Positions 31,937-41,515 are shown, numbered from the stretch's first letter. The stretch: 64,000 nt of DNA from Terrabacter sp. Ter38 (GCF_024519435.1 NZ_JALJRZ010000003.1:124001-188000); one strand, 5' to 3'. Notes: generated by a model from the letters alone, not told the origin. Made by a program: numbers and translations.

Positions 31937-32607
31937 TGGAGCAGAACCCGAGCACGGTCAGCCAGCCGGTCAGCCAACCGGCCAACCAACCGGCCAGCCA
32001 GCCGGTCAGCCTGCCGATGCCGACCGTGGGGCCGGCGACGATGGGCGTCCTCGGCGCCCACGCGCCCAAGCCGATCAAGGTCGTCCTCAACTGGGGCCGC
32101 CGCTACTCCCTGTGGGTCTTCAACTTCGGGCTCGCCTGCTGCGCCATCGAGTTCATCGCCGCCTCGATGGGCCGCCACGACTTCATCCGCCTCGGCGTCA
32201 TCCCGTTCGCGCCGGGTCCGCGCCAGGCCGACCTCATGGTCGTGTCGGGCACCGTCACCGACAAGATGGCCCCGGCGATCCGCCGCCTCTACGACCAGAT
32301 GCCCGAGCCGAAGTACGTCATCTCCTTCGGCGCCTGCTCCAACTCCGGCGGCCCCTACTGGGACTCCTACTCCGTGACGAAGGGCGTCGACCAGATCGTG
32401 CCCGTCGACGTCTACGTCCCCGGCTGCCCGCCGCGCCCCGAGGCGCTGCTGCACGGCATCATCCGCCTCCAGGAGCAGATCGCCGCCGAGCGCCTGTCGA
32501 CGCAGAAGCTCAAGGGCAGGTATGCCGGCACGCGCGTCGGCAGCGCGGGTGACGTCCGCCGTCCCCTCCTGCGCCGTGGCGCGAAGCCGGGGGAGGGCGG
32601 ACGGTGA
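31936..32607 (+). CDS. nuoB2: NADH-quinone oxidoreductase subunit B, second cluster
   Basis: Second NuoB, 223 residues. All four N2 ligands are kept: Cys68-Cys69 ([10 protein letters not shown]), Cys134 (FGACSNSGG) and Cys164 (YVPGCPPRP), so it can hold the terminal cluster. Against the first copy it has a 31-residue N-terminal extension made of a Ser/Gln/Pro repeat ([17 protein letters not shown]) encoded by 12-bp DNA repeats, and a basic C-terminal tail. It overlaps nuoC2 by GTGA. Its usual partner NuoD is not encoded in this cluster. Confidence 0.94.
   Translation: MEQNPSTVSQPVSQPANQPASQPVSLPMPTVGPATMGVLGAHAPKPIKVVLNWGRRYSLWVFNFGLACCAIEFIAASMGRHDFIRLGVIPFAPGPRQADLMVVSGTVTDKMAPAIRRLYDQMPEPKYVISFGACSNSGGPYWDSYSVTKGVDQIVPVDVYVPGCPPRPEALLHGIIRLQEQIAAERLSTQKLKGRYAGTRVGSAGDVRRPLLRRGAKPGEGGR
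31964..32011. repeat. Four tandem 12-bp repeats in nuoB2
   Basis: Units AGCCGGTCAGCC, AACCGGCCAACC, AACCGGCCAGCC and AGCCGGTCAGCC follow each other exactly, encoding the QP-rich N-terminus. Confidence 0.85.
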
Positions 32608-33131
32608 GGGTCACCGACGTGCGCGACGTGCCCTTCGGGGAGTGGTCCGGCACGGTGCTCTCGCTCCGTGAGGAGGGCTACGCGTACTTCGACTGGCTCA
32701 CGGCCGTCGACGAGACCGACCGCGAGGGCGACGACGCGGGCTTCGACGTCGTCTGTCACCTGCTCGACACACGCGTGCCGGGCGCGCTGCGGTCGGTGCT
32801 GCTGCGCACCCGCGTCACCGGGGGTCTGCCGGTCCCGTCGCTGACCGGGATCTTCCGCGGCGCTGCGTGGCACGAGCGCGAGACGCACGAGATGTTCGGC
32901 ATCGACTTCGACGGCTTCGACGACGGGAGCGGCCTCGGCCTGCGCCCGCTCCTGCTGCCCGACGGCTTCGAGGGCACCCCGCTGCGCAAGTCCTTCGTCC
33001 TCGCCGCCCGCGCCTCCAAGGCCTGGCCCGGTGCCAAGGAGCCCGGTGAGGGCCACGACTCCGCCCGCGCGCCCGGTCGCCGGCGCGTGCAGGCGCCCGG
33101 CGTGCCCGGACCGGAGTGGGGACCGCGATGA
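32604..33131 (+). CDS. nuoC2: NADH-quinone oxidoreductase subunit C, second cluster
   Basis: NuoC paralogue of 175 residues, shorter than the first copy (260). The signature is [19 protein letters not shown] followed by [18 protein letters not shown]. The segment [17 protein letters not shown] and a basic, Pro-rich tail end the protein. GTG at 32604 overlaps nuoB2 and the stop overlaps nuoH2 by ATGA. In ordinary nuo operons nuoD would come next; here nuoH2 follows directly. NuoC normally docks on NuoD, so either NuoD of the first operon is shared or the complex has a different core. Confidence 0.92.
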   Translation: MRVTDVRDVPFGEWSGTVLSLREEGYAYFDWLTAVDETDREGDDAGFDVVCHLLDTRVPGALRSVLLRTRVTGGLPVPSLTGIFRGAAWHERETHEMFGIDFDGFDDGSGLGLRPLLLPDGFEGTPLRKSFVLAARASKAWPGAKEPGEGHDSARAPGRRRVQAPGVPGPEWGPR

Positions 33132-34096
33132 GCGACCTCGCTCCGTGGCTCGAGGTCGTGCTGCGCGCCGTCGCGGTGCTCGCGGCCTTCCTCGTGCTGC
33201 CCCTGCTCGTCGGCCAGACCGAGCACAAGGTCATGGCACACATGCAGGGCCGGCTCGGGCCGATGTATGCCGGAGGCTTCCACGGGTGGGCCCAGCTCGT
33301 CGCCGACGGCGTGAAGTTCGTCCAGAAGGAGGACATCACGCCGGCCCGGGCCGACCCCTGGGTATTCTGCCTCGCCCCTTTCGTCGCGCTCATCCCGTAC
33401 CTCGTCGCGCTCGCGGTGATCCCGCTGTCGCCGACCGTGGTCGGTGCGACCGTCGACGCGAGCGTCGTGCTCGTCCTGGCCGTCATCGGCGTCGGCATCA
33501 TCGGCACGCTGATGGCCGGCTGGGCCTCGGCGAACAAGTACTCCCTGCTCGGCGCGATGCGCGCCGCCGCCCAGCTCGTGTCCTACGAGCTGCCGATGGT
33601 CCTCGCGGTCGCCTCCGTCGCCCTCGCCGCCGGCAGCCTGTCGCTCGTCTCGATCGCCGAGGCGTGGAACCCGTGGTGGCTGCTCTGGCAGCTGCCCGGC
33701 GCCGTCGTCTTCCTCGTCGCGGCCCTCGCCGAGCTGCAGCGCCCGCCGTTCGACATGCCGCTCGCCGACTCCGAGATCGTCTTCGGCGCCTTCACCGAGT
33801 ACACCGGCCTGCGCTTCGCCTTCTTCCTGCTCGCCGAGTACGCCGGCATCGTCGTCATGTCGCTGCTCTTCGCCGTGCTCTACCTCGGCGGCTGGTCAGG
33901 GCCGTTCGAGCAGTGGCTCGGCTGGTTCTGGACCGTGCTCAAGGGCTTCCTCGTCGCGGTCGTCGTCATCTGGCTGCGCGTGTCGTGGCCGCGCATGCGC
34001 GAGGACCAGCTGCAGCGCCTCGCCTGGGTGTGGCTCGTGCCGCTGGCCCTGGTCCAGCTGGGAGTGACCGCCGTCGGCGTGGTGATGACTTCATGA
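33128..34096 (+). CDS. nuoH2: NADH-quinone oxidoreductase subunit H, second cluster
   Basis: NuoH paralogue, 322 residues, about eight spans. The quinone-channel loop is diverged: TEHKVMAHMQGRLGPMYAGG replaces the canonical [18 protein letters not shown] of the first copy, while QKEDITPARADPWVFCLAP and LAELQRPPFDMPLADSE are kept. The long hydrophilic C-terminus of NuoH1 is absent. ATG at 33128 overlaps nuoC2. This is the last gene before a 303-nt interruption carrying a palindrome array. Confidence 0.94.
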   Translation: MSDLAPWLEVVLRAVAVLAAFLVLPLLVGQTEHKVMAHMQGRLGPMYAGGFHGWAQLVADGVKFVQKEDITPARADPWVFCLAPFVALIPYLVALAVIPLSPTVVGATVDASVVLVLAVIGVGIIGTLMAGWASANKYSLLGAMRAAAQLVSYELPMVLAVASVALAAGSLSLVSIAEAWNPWWLLWQLPGAVVFLVAALAELQRPPFDMPLADSEIVFGAFTEYTGLRFAFFLLAEYAGIVVMSLLFAVLYLGGWSGPFEQWLGWFWTVLKGFLVAVVVIWLRVSWPRMREDQLQRLAWVWLVPLALVQLGVTAVGVVMTS

Positions 34097-34120
34097 CCCC
34101 CACCGTCCCCAGGGTCCGAA

Positions 34121-34327
34121 CCGTCGAAGGGCCACGTCCGGCCCCCCTCTCCCCGTCGAAAGGCCACGTTCGGCCCTTCGTTCACCGTCGAGAGGCCACG
34201 AGTGGCCGCCGTGCGCGGTTCGAGTGGCCACGTCTGGCCGCCGAGGCCCGCGCCACTCGACCTGCGGGAGCGGGCCGTACGTGGCCTCTCGACGGTCTGA
34301 AGTGGGCCACACGTGGCCTCTGGACGG
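34121..34327. repeat. 32-bp-periodic palindromic array with orientation switch
   Basis: This fills most of the 303-nt gap between nuoH2 and nuoI2. A 24-nt core, consensus CCGTCGARAGGCCACGTNNG plus GCCC, occurs in direct orientation at 34121, 34153, 34185 and 34217 (exact 32-bp steps). It then occurs in inverted orientation at 34272-34295 and 34304-34327, again 32 bp apart, with a degraded inverted copy at 34240-34263 in phase. The eight bases between cores are not conserved. Each core is itself a small hairpin (GGCC-N6-GGCC; GGCCAC-GA-GTGGCC in the third), and the left half can pair with the right half. No ORF here looks real. Function unknown: mRNA hairpin/processing site, protein-binding array or mobile palindrome. 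Confidence 0.85.
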
Positions 34328-34399
34328 TTGAGGAGGATGGGGTCCGGGACGGGGTCGGGGTCCCGGCCGGGGAGCGAGCAGAGGAAGAGGTGAGCGCAC

Positions 34400-35302
34400 G
34401 TGGCTGACGGGATCATTCCCGGGCTCGTCAAGGGACTCGCGACGACGGCGAAGTCGCTGACCCGGCACACGCACACGGCCGAGTACCCCGACGTGTCACC
34501 CGCGCTCCCGCCCCGGTCCCGCGGCGTCATCGCGCTGACCGAGGAGAACTGCACCTCGTGCATGCTCTGTGCGCGCGAGTGCCCCGACTGGTGCATCTAC
34601 ATCGACTCGCACAAGGAGGAGCTGCCGCCGACGGCCCCCGGCGGCCGCGCCCGCCAGCGCAACGTCCTCGACCGCTTCGCCATCGACTTCTCGCTCTGCA
34701 TGTACTGCGGCATCTGCATCGAGGTCTGCCCGTTCGACGCGCTGCACTGGAGCCCGGAGTTCGAGTACGCCGAGACCGACATCCGCGACCTGCTCCACGA
34801 GAAGGACCGCCTCGGCGCTTGGATGGCCACCGTCCCGGCGCCGCCTGCCCTCGACCCGGGAAGCGCCGACCCCGCCGAGGTCACGGCGGCCGCGAAGCCG
34901 GCCCGCGGGTCCGCCGGAGCAGCCGCTCCCACGGGTGGTACGCGTGGAGCCGGGGCCGCGCCCCGACCGACGCGGGTACGCCGGGAGGCCACGACCCCGC
35001 CGCAGACGACCCCCGAGACGGCGGCCCCGCCCGCAGCCGAGCAGACCGGGGTCATGCCGGCCTCCAGCCCCGAGCCGACGACAGCAGCGGCCGAGCAGAC
35101 CCGGGTCATGCCGGCGGTCGAGCGCACGGCTGCGCTGCCCGCTGCTGAGCGCACCGAGGGCCCGGCGGCCTCCGAGCAGACCTCGGCGCTTCCACCCGCC
35201 GACGGCGCTGAGGCCGAGCGGGCCGCGGAGCAGGCTGCGGCACAGGGAGACTCGACCCAGGTCCTGCCGACGGTGTCGACCGACGAGGAGGGGAGCGAGT
35301 GA
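34400..35302 (+). CDS. nuoI2: NADH-quinone oxidoreductase subunit I, second cluster
   Basis: Two-cluster ferredoxin subunit with 300 residues. Motifs are [12 protein letters not shown] starting at Cys51 and [12 protein letters not shown] starting near Cys100, so both [4Fe-4S] clusters are kept. In a complex without NuoE, F and G this subunit would be the entry point for electrons. The start is GTG at 34400 with GAGGAAGAGG at 34381-34390. After residue 145 the protein is an Ala/Pro/Thr/Glu-rich tail of about 155 residues with an imperfect repeat ([34 protein letters not shown]) that no NuoI needs. It overlaps nuoJ2 by GTGA. Confidence 0.93.
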   Translation: MADGIIPGLVKGLATTAKSLTRHTHTAEYPDVSPALPPRSRGVIALTEENCTSCMLCARECPDWCIYIDSHKEELPPTAPGGRARQRNVLDRFAIDFSLCMYCGICIEVCPFDALHWSPEFEYAETDIRDLLHEKDRLGAWMATVPAPPALDPGSADPAEVTAAAKPARGSAGAAAPTGGTRGAGAAPRPTRVRREATTPPQTTPETAAPPAAEQTGVMPASSPEPTTAAAEQTRVMPAVERTAALPAAERTEGPAASEQTSALPPADGAEAERAAEQAAAQGDSTQVLPTVSTDEEGSE

Positions 35303-35874
35303 CGACCCGCGACATCGTCTTCACCGCGGTCGGCGCCGTGACGGCCCTGTCGGCTCTGCTGTCGGTGACGACGAAGCAGGTCGTCCACGCGGCGCTGTGG
35401 CTGCTCGTCTGCCTCGGTTCGCTGGCGGGTGCCTACCTCGTGCTCGGGCAGGAGCTCGTCGGACTCGTCCAGCTGCTCGTCTACGTCGGCGCCATCGTCG
35501 TGCTCGTCCTCTTCGCGCTCATGCTGACCCGCGCGCCGATCGGTCCCCACGCCGAGATCGACACCCCGTGGTGGCAGCGCCTGGTCGGTGCCCTCCTCGG
35601 CGCCGCGACGACCGCACTGCTCGCCTCGCTCCTGCTCCCGCTCTTCTCCGGTGCGACGGCCGACCTCGACACCCCGACGACGACCACGCCCCGGGTGGCC
35701 CAGGCGGTCTTCGGCACGTGGGTCTGGCCCTTCGAGCTGCTCTCGGTGCTGCTCCTCGTTTCGCTCATCGGTGCCTTCGCCGTGTCGCGTCTGGTCCTGC
35801 ACCGTGACGGCGGCGACGGCGCCCGCCACCCGGGCACCGTGTCGGCGGGCGCACGGTCGGACGGTCGCGGATGA
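35299..35874 (+). CDS. nuoJ2: NADH-quinone oxidoreductase subunit J, second cluster
   Basis: ND6-type subunit, 191 residues with five spans. The conserved third span is [20 protein letters not shown], with the bulge Gly. GTG at 35299 overlaps nuoI2, and the stop overlaps nuoK2 (ATGA). A soluble 20-residue tail replaces the 90-residue tail of NuoJ1. Confidence 0.94.
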   Translation: MTTRDIVFTAVGAVTALSALLSVTTKQVVHAALWLLVCLGSLAGAYLVLGQELVGLVQLLVYVGAIVVLVLFALMLTRAPIGPHAEIDTPWWQRLVGALLGAATTALLASLLLPLFSGATADLDTPTTTTPRVAQAVFGTWVWPFELLSVLLLVSLIGAFAVSRLVLHRDGGDGARHPGTVSAGARSDGRG

Positions 35875-36323
35875 TCCACCTCTCGCTGCCGGCCGCCCTG
35901 TCGGCACTCCTGGCCGGCATCGGCGTCTACGGCGTCCTCGCGCGCCGCAACGCCGTCCTCGTCCTCATCGGTGTCGAGCTCATCCTCAACGCCGCGAACC
36001 TGCTGCTCGTCACGGCCGGGTCCCGCCCCGGCGCACCGCTCTCGGCCGGTCCGGTGCTCACCCTCTTCGTCATCACGATCGCCGCCGCCGAGATCACCGT
36101 GGCGCTCGCGATCATCCTCGTGATGTTCCGCCGCACGGGACACATCGACCTCACGGCGGTTCCCGACCTCACCGACGACGAGCCGGACGAGCCGGACGAC
36201 CCGGACGACCCGGACGACGCCGGCGACCCCGGCGACGCCGAGGACCCGCGCGCCGCCGACCGGGACGGCCACCCGCGCGACGCGACCCGTGAGCCGGCGG
36301 CAGCGGGGGAGGCCCTCGCATGA
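35871..36323 (+). CDS. nuoK2: NADH-quinone oxidoreductase subunit K, second cluster
   Basis: ND4L-type subunit whose first 100 residues are standard: three spans with the proton-path glutamates in VLIGVELILNAANLLLV and AAAEITVALAIILVMFR. It is 150 residues long rather than about 100. The extra 50 form an Asp/Glu/Pro-rich cytoplasmic tail (DDEPDEPDDPDDPDD and onward) encoded by short tandem repeats at about 36176-36240. ATG at 35871 overlaps nuoJ2; the stop overlaps nuoL2 by ATGA. Confidence 0.93.
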   Translation: MIHLSLPAALSALLAGIGVYGVLARRNAVLVLIGVELILNAANLLLVTAGSRPGAPLSAGPVLTLFVITIAAAEITVALAIILVMFRRTGHIDLTAVPDLTDDEPDEPDDPDDPDDAGDPGDAEDPRAADRDGHPRDATREPAAAGEALA

Positions 36324-38233
36324 GCTGGATCGTCCGGATGATCGTCGTGCTCCCGGCGTTGGCTGCCCTCGCAGGGCTGCTCACGCGGCGCCAGCGCGGG
36401 CTGGCGGCGGCCGTCGCCGTGTCGGTGTCGGCCTACGTCGCCGTGCTCGGACTCATCCAGTGGATCGCGCCGTCGCGCACGGCCGACATCGATTCGGTCG
36501 GCAGCCTCCCGCTCGGCGACCTCTCCGTGCCGCTGCACCTGCTCTCCGACCGTGTCTCGGGCCTCGTGGCGTTCGTCGTCGCGCTCGTCGTGCTCGGCAT
36601 CCAGGTCTTCACCGCGTGGTACCTCCGCGACGACCCCCGCTACGGCCAGTTCGCCGCAACCGTCTCGCTCTTCGCGGCCGGCATGCTGCTCCTCGTCCAG
36701 TCCGGCGACCTCGTGCTCATGCTCGTCGGCTGGGAGGTCATGGGTTGGTGCTCGTGGCTGCTCATCGGGCACGACAGCGAGCGCGCCGCGGCGAGGCGAG
36801 CGGCCTACAAGGCCTTCATCGTCACCCGGGTCGCCGACATCGCCATGGTCGTGGGCATCGTCGCGCTCTCGGTGCGGGCCCGGTCGACCGACCTCATGGC
36901 GGTCCTCACGGCCACCGGAGACGGCACGCTGCTCACGATCGGTCTCGTCGGCGTCGTCATCGGCGTCGCCGGCAAGTCGGGTCTCGTGCCGTTCCACGAC
37001 TGGCTCCCCGACGCGATGGAGGGCCCGACCCCGGCGTCAGCACTCATCCACGCGGCGACGATGGTCGCGGCCGGCACGTACGTCATCGCCCGCCTCTTCT
37101 CGCTCTACGCCGGTCACGACGGCGCGCGCACCCTGCTCGCCGTCCTGACAGCCGTGACCATGGTCTACGCCGCACTGCTCGCGCTCGTGCAGACCGACCT
37201 CAAGCGGATGCTCGCCTACTCGACCCTGAGCCAGATCGCGATCATGCTCTCGGCGCTCGCCGCGGCACCGGCGGAGCTCGGGCCCGGAGCGGGCATCGCG
37301 CACCTCGTCGGCCACGCCTTCTTCAAGGCGCTGCTCTTCCTCGGGGCCGGCTGGCTCTCGGTGCTCGCCGGCGCGACCGCCGTCGCCGCCCTGCGCGGTC
37401 GACTGCGTCCGACCGGCGCGTTGCGCTGGTCGATGGGGATCGGCCTGGCTGCGCTCGCCGGGGTGCCGCCGCTCATCGGCTTCTTCACCAAGGACACCGT
37501 CATCGACGCCGCGCTGGATGGTGCGACGAGTGGTGGCGGTCTCCGTGCCTGGCTCGTCGTCGTCGCCCTCTTCGTCACCGTCGTCCTCACCGCGGCCTAC
37601 TGCACCCGCGCGTGGCTGCTGCTCGACACGCCCGTCGCCGAGACGGGCGCGCTGCCCGACCTCGAGCCCGCCGTCGTCGCCGAGGAGGACGTCGCCGTCG
37701 TGACCGCCAGCGACAGCGCCGACGACGCCGAGGTCGAGCGCGTCCACGCCCACGGCCACGCCCCCATCACGCTCCCGGCCGCGCTCGTCGTGTCCGTGCT
37801 CGCCGCCCTCACCGTCGTCGGCACCCTCTTCCTCGTCGGCCTCCGCGGTGGCGTGCACGTCGGGCTCCTCAGCGCCCTGCTGTCCGTCCTGCTCGTCGCC
37901 GGAGCCGCGTATGCCGTGTGGTCCGTCAGCGACCGCGGCCGGCTCGACGTCGCCGACCGGGTCCCGAGCCGAGTCCGGGAGCCGGCGGTGCGCGGCTTCG
38001 GCGTCGACACGGCATACGTCGGCGTCGGCCGGGCGGTCACGGCCGTCGCGCGTCTCGTCGTGGCGCTCGACCGTGACGTCGTCGACGCCTACCCGCGGGC
38101 GGCCGCCGTCGTCGCCCGGGCGGCCGGCCGGGCGGGGGAGCGCAGCCACCGCGCCGTGCCCTCGCTGTCGCTGCTCAGCCTGCTCGTCGGCGTCGTGGTC
38201 GTCGCCGTCCTGGGGGTGGCCGCATGGCGCTGA
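36320..38233 (+). CDS. nuoL2: NADH-quinone oxidoreductase subunit L, second cluster
   Basis: ND5-type pump subunit, 637 residues, about 15-16 spans. The key glutamate is in MLVGWEVMGWCSWLLIGHD, the Lys region is GKSGLVPFHDWLPDAMEGPT and the His region is [20 protein letters not shown], so the proton path looks functional. A charged loop (about residues 450-480, VAEEDVAVVTASDSADDAE) precedes the last spans. It overlaps nuoM2 by 10 nt. Confidence 0.95.
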   Translation: MSWIVRMIVVLPALAALAGLLTRRQRGLAAAVAVSVSAYVAVLGLIQWIAPSRTADIDSVGSLPLGDLSVPLHLLSDRVSGLVAFVVALVVLGIQVFTAWYLRDDPRYGQFAATVSLFAAGMLLLVQSGDLVLMLVGWEVMGWCSWLLIGHDSERAAARRAAYKAFIVTRVADIAMVVGIVALSVRARSTDLMAVLTATGDGTLLTIGLVGVVIGVAGKSGLVPFHDWLPDAMEGPTPASALIHAATMVAAGTYVIARLFSLYAGHDGARTLLAVLTAVTMVYAALLALVQTDLKRMLAYSTLSQIAIMLSALAAAPAELGPGAGIAHLVGHAFFKALLFLGAGWLSVLAGATAVAALRGRLRPTGALRWSMGIGLAALAGVPPLIGFFTKDTVIDAALDGATSGGGLRAWLVVVALFVTVVLTAAYCTRAWLLLDTPVAETGALPDLEPAVVAEEDVAVVTASDSADDAEVERVHAHGHAPITLPAALVVSVLAALTVVGTLFLVGLRGGVHVGLLSALLSVLLVAGAAYAVWSVSDRGRLDVADRVPSRVREPAVRGFGVDTAYVGVGRAVTAVARLVVALDRDVVDAYPRAAAVVARAAGRAGERSHRAVPSLSLLSLLVGVVVVAVLGVAAWR

Positions 38234-39729
38234 CCCTCATGCTCCTGCTGCCGCTCCTCGCGGCGATCGCCCTCATCGCGATCCCTGGCGAGTCCACCGT
38301 CGAACGCGGCATCGCGCTCGGATCCACCGTCGCCACAGCGGTGCTCGCCGTCGTCGTGGTCTGGGGCCGCCACGAGGTCGACGTGCCGTGGATCCGCTCG
38401 CTCGGCGTCCGGTGGCACTTCGGCGTCGACGGCATCTCGGCAGCCCTCGTGCTCCTCACCGCGCTGCTCACCGTCGCCGTCGTCGCGCACGCCCTGTCCG
38501 GGCCGATCCCCAGGGGAGGCACCGGGTCGACCTTCCTCGGCTGCATCCTGCTCGTCGAGGCGGGGGCGCTCGCCACGTTCATGGCGCGCGACGCGATCCT
38601 CTTCTTCATCGCCTTCGAGGTCGTCCTCGTGCCGATGTGGGTGCTCGTCCGCCGCTTCGGTGACGACCACGTGCGCGACGAGACCCGCGCCGACGCCGCG
38701 GGCCGGTTCGTGCTCTTCACGGTCCTCGGCTCGACGCTGATGCTCGTCGGCATCCTCTTCCTCGTCCACCACCAGGGCACGAGCGACCTCACCGTTCTCG
38801 CCGAGCGCCACGGCGTCGGGCTGTCCCGGCCGCTCCAGGTCGCGATCGCCGCGATCCTGCTGCTCGGGCTCGGCATCAAGGTGCCGCTGTGGCCGCTGCA
38901 CACGTGGCTGCCCTCGGCGCACACCATCGCCCCCACCGCGGGCTCCGTGCTCCTCGCCGCCGTCCTGCTCAAGATGGGCACCTACGGCATCGTCCGGCTC
39001 GCGGTCGGCACGGTGCCCGCAGGAGTCGCGCAGCTGAGCCCGGTCCTCGCGATCCTCGGCGTCGTCGGCATCCTCTGGGGAGGGCTCGCCTGCCTCGTCG
39101 AGCGCGACCTCAAGCGCCTGATCGCCTACAGCTCGGTCGCGCACATGGGCTTCGTCGCCCTCGCCATCGCGTCGGGCAGCGAGACGGGTCTGCAGGCGGC
39201 GCTCTTCGGCAACATCGCCCACGGTGTCGTCGCGGCCCTCCTCTTCTTCGTCGTCGGCGACCTCAAGGAGCAGTGGGGCTCCTCCGACCTCCACGTCGCC
39301 CGGGCCGCGCTGCGTGACAAGGCTCCGCGCTTCGGCCTCGCGCTCGTCGTCGGCCTGGCGGCGGCGCTCGGGCTCCCCGGTCTCGTCAGCTTCTGGGGTG
39401 AGTTCCTGGCGTTGTATGCCGCGTGGTCCCCCGCGCCCGACCGGCCCGTCGCCCTCCTGCGCGTCTGTGTCGTGCTCGGTGCCGTGGGGCTCGCGCTCGC
39501 GGCGGCCTACGCGCTCCGGGTGGCCCGCATCGTCTGGGCGGGGGAGGGCAGCGACGCCGCCGAGGGGCCGGCGGGCGAGCCCGTGGCGGACGCCCGTGGC
39601 GCCCGCTGGGCGGTCGTCATGACGCTCGTCGTCGTCATCGTCACGCTCGGCCTGCTCCCGCACCTGCTCCTCGGCCTCTCGGACGCCGCGACGTCCGGCC
39701 TGCTCTCCGGGCTGGGGGTCTCGCGGTGA
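38224..39729 (+). CDS. nuoM2: NADH-quinone oxidoreductase subunit M, second cluster
   Basis: ND4-type pump subunit, 501 residues, about 14 spans. The glutamate is in FIAFEVVLVPMWVLVRRFG and the core loop is KVPLWPLHTWLPSAHTIAP. ATG at 38224 starts 10 nt inside nuoL2, and the stop overlaps the nuoN2 GTG start. An acidic loop near the C-terminus (GEGSDAAEGPAGEP) is not found in NuoM1. Confidence 0.95.
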   Translation: MALTLMLLLPLLAAIALIAIPGESTVERGIALGSTVATAVLAVVVVWGRHEVDVPWIRSLGVRWHFGVDGISAALVLLTALLTVAVVAHALSGPIPRGGTGSTFLGCILLVEAGALATFMARDAILFFIAFEVVLVPMWVLVRRFGDDHVRDETRADAAGRFVLFTVLGSTLMLVGILFLVHHQGTSDLTVLAERHGVGLSRPLQVAIAAILLLGLGIKVPLWPLHTWLPSAHTIAPTAGSVLLAAVLLKMGTYGIVRLAVGTVPAGVAQLSPVLAILGVVGILWGGLACLVERDLKRLIAYSSVAHMGFVALAIASGSETGLQAALFGNIAHGVVAALLFFVVGDLKEQWGSSDLHVARAALRDKAPRFGLALVVGLAAALGLPGLVSFWGEFLALYAAWSPAPDRPVALLRVCVVLGAVGLALAAAYALRVARIVWAGEGSDAAEGPAGEPVADARGARWAVVMTLVVVIVTLGLLPHLLLGLSDAATSGLLSGLGVSR

Positions 39730-41309
39730 CGGGCCTCGCCATCGACTACACCACCCTGCTGCCGGCGCTCCTGCCGGTCGCCGGGCTCGTGCTCGTGCTC
39801 GTCGCCGACCTCGTCAACCCGCGCCTTCGCCGAGTGCCCTACGCCGTCGCCGCCCTGGCCGCCCTCGGGGCAGCCGTGGCCACGGTGCCCGGGCTCGTGC
39901 TCGGCGGCGGTACGACGCGCGAGACGTTCTGCCTGACCGGCCGGACCGCCGCGAGTGCGTCGGCGCCCACGGTCGACGGGTTGCCGCAGGTCTGCCTCTG
40001 GCAGGCCGACGCCCTCGGCAGCACCCTCCAGCTCGCTGCCGCCGTCTCGGCCGTCGTCTGCATCGCCCTGGCCTGGCCCCGCACCCGCCGCCGGCGCCCG
40101 CCCGACAGCACCCGTGAGCCGGTCGAGGCCGTGCTGCTCCTCGCGGCCCTCGCCGGCACGATCGTCGTGGCCGCCAGCCGCGACGTCGGCACGTGGCTCG
40201 TCGCCCTCGAGCTCGCGACCCTGCCCGTCATCGCGCTCGTCGCCCTCTCCGGACGCCGGTCAGCCGTGGCCGGCGCCACCCAGCTGCTCGTGACGTCCCT
40301 CGTCTCCTTCGCCCTGCTCGTGCTCGGCGTGGCTCTGTGGTTCGCCGCGACGGGGAGCCCGTTCCTGACCCCGGACGCAGCGCTGTCCTCCGGTGGCGCG
40401 TTCTCGGCCGCGTCGGGTGCCCCGACCTCCGTCGTCTTCCCGTCGGTCTCCGGAGGTGTCGTCGCGCTGGCGACGGTCCTCGTCGTCGCCGGGGTCGGCT
40501 TCAAGCTCTCGCTCGTGCCGTTCCACGCGTGGACGCCCACGGCATACGCCGGCTCGTCGGTGCCCGTCGCGACCTTCCTCGCGACGGTCTCCAAGATCGC
40601 GGCGCTCGCGGCGCTGCTCGTCGTGCTCCGCGCGGTCGCCGCGCTCGGGACGCCGGCCCTGGTGTCGATCGCGCTGCTCGCGTCGCTGAGCATGACGCTC
40701 GGCAACGTCATGGCGCTGCGTCAGGACGACGTCGTGCGTCTGCTCGCGTGGTCGACGGTCGCGCAGGCCGGGTGGGTCGTGCTGCCGCTCGTCAGCATCT
40801 CCGCGCTCGGCGTCAGCGCCAGTGCCACCTACCTGCTCACCTACGTCGTCGCGACCCTCGTCGCCTTCGCCGTCGTCGCGGTCACCCTGCGCGACCAGCC
40901 CGGGGAGGGACGGTCCATCGCGGCCTACGAGGGTCTGTGGCAGCGCAGCCCGTGGCGGGCCGGCGCGCTCGCCCTGGCCCTGACCTCCCTCGCGGGACTG
41001 CCCCCCGGCATCATCGGCCTCGTCGGCAAGATCACCGCCCTGCGACCGGTCGTCGCCGAGGGCTGGGTCTGGCTCGCGGTCGTCGCAGCGGTCAACGCCG
41101 TCATCGGCGTCGCCGTCTACCTGCGCTGGCTGCGTGCCGTCATCACCGCCCCCGACGTGGTGGCCGGTGCCGGCACCGAGGGCGCAGCCCCCGCACCGGT
41201 CGCTGTCGCGCGGCGGCGACCGGTCATGGTCGCCGGGCTCGTCCTCGCGTCGGCGGTCCTCGTCGTCGTCAGCGTCCAGCCCGACCTGCTCCTGCGCCTC
41301 CTCGGCTGA
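39726..41309 (+). CDS. nuoN2: NADH-quinone oxidoreductase subunit N, second cluster
   Basis: ND2-type pump subunit, 527 residues. GTG at 39726 overlaps nuoM2. The glutamate region is [19 protein letters not shown], and [20 protein letters not shown] is the core loop. The region between spans 2 and 3 carries a hydrophilic insert with two Cys ([14 protein letters not shown] and LPQVCLW). It is the last gene of the second cluster; a GC hairpin follows its stop. Confidence 0.94.
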   Translation: MTGLAIDYTTLLPALLPVAGLVLVLVADLVNPRLRRVPYAVAALAALGAAVATVPGLVLGGGTTRETFCLTGRTAASASAPTVDGLPQVCLWQADALGSTLQLAAAVSAVVCIALAWPRTRRRRPPDSTREPVEAVLLLAALAGTIVVAASRDVGTWLVALELATLPVIALVALSGRRSAVAGATQLLVTSLVSFALLVLGVALWFAATGSPFLTPDAALSSGGAFSAASGAPTSVVFPSVSGGVVALATVLVVAGVGFKLSLVPFHAWTPTAYAGSSVPVATFLATVSKIAALAALLVVLRAVAALGTPALVSIALLASLSMTLGNVMALRQDDVVRLLAWSTVAQAGWVVLPLVSISALGVSASATYLLTYVVATLVAFAVVAVTLRDQPGEGRSIAAYEGLWQRSPWRAGALALALTSLAGLPPGIIGLVGKITALRPVVAEGWVWLAVVAAVNAVIGVAVYLRWLRAVITAPDVVAGAGTEGAAPAPVAVARRRPVMVAGLVLASAVLVVVSVQPDLLLRLLG

Positions 41310-41310
41310 C

Positions 41311-41343
41311 GGCGACCCCGAGGCCGCGGGCCGCGAGGTCGCC
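41311..41343 (+). terminator. Hairpin after nuoN2
   Basis: GGCGACC (41311-41317) pairs with GGTCGCC (41337-41343) right after the nuoN2 stop; the 19-nt loop is itself GC-rich and self-complementary. No T-run. The rest of the stretch to htpX (41344-41480) shows no convincing gene. Confidence 0.4.
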
Positions 41344-41480
41344 GCAGCCGGAGGGCCAGGGCGCGGCTCCGACGGTGCGCCGCCATCGTGATGGTCTCCG
41401 GGCTCGGCTCCTCCTCGACGGGGATCTGGGTCACGGAGGTCGACGAGGAGGGTTCCTGCGTCGCTCAGGGGATTCCCCGT

Positions 41481-41507
41481 GGGAACACGCGTTGCGGGCC
41501 GCTCGTT
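41481..41507 (+). promoter_or_regulatory. ECF-sigma-like promoter of htpX (GGGAAC-N18-GTT)
   Basis: GGGAAC at 41481-41486 and GTT at 41505-41507 are separated by 18 nt, matching the GGAAC/T-N18-GTT pattern of the SigE/SigH/SigR class of ECF sigma factors. The transcription start would fall within a few bases of the htpX ATG at 41516. The -35 is also the right arm of a TTCCC-CGT-GGGAA dyad. Confidence 0.5.
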
Positions 41508-41515
41508 CACCCGGC

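Noticed and set aside
34121..34327. CRISPR-like array
   Set aside because: The period is 32 bp and the repeats are regular, but the intervals are only 8 nt, the repeats are themselves palindromic with many mismatches, orientation flips, and no cas genes are present.
34097..34399. Short ORFs through the palindrome array
   Set aside because: They are repeat-encoded, lack ribosome sites and family similarity, and run in several frames at once, as expected from GC-rich repeats.
31577..41309. A hidden nuoD in the second cluster
   Set aside because: I read every frame between nuoC2 and nuoH2 and through the array; the genes overlap and no HPSTHG-type sequence occurs.
41344..41480. Small ORFs between nuoN2 and htpX, on both strands
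   Set aside because: No ribosome site, no recognisable sequence, and each overlaps the other strand's candidates; treated as intergenic.
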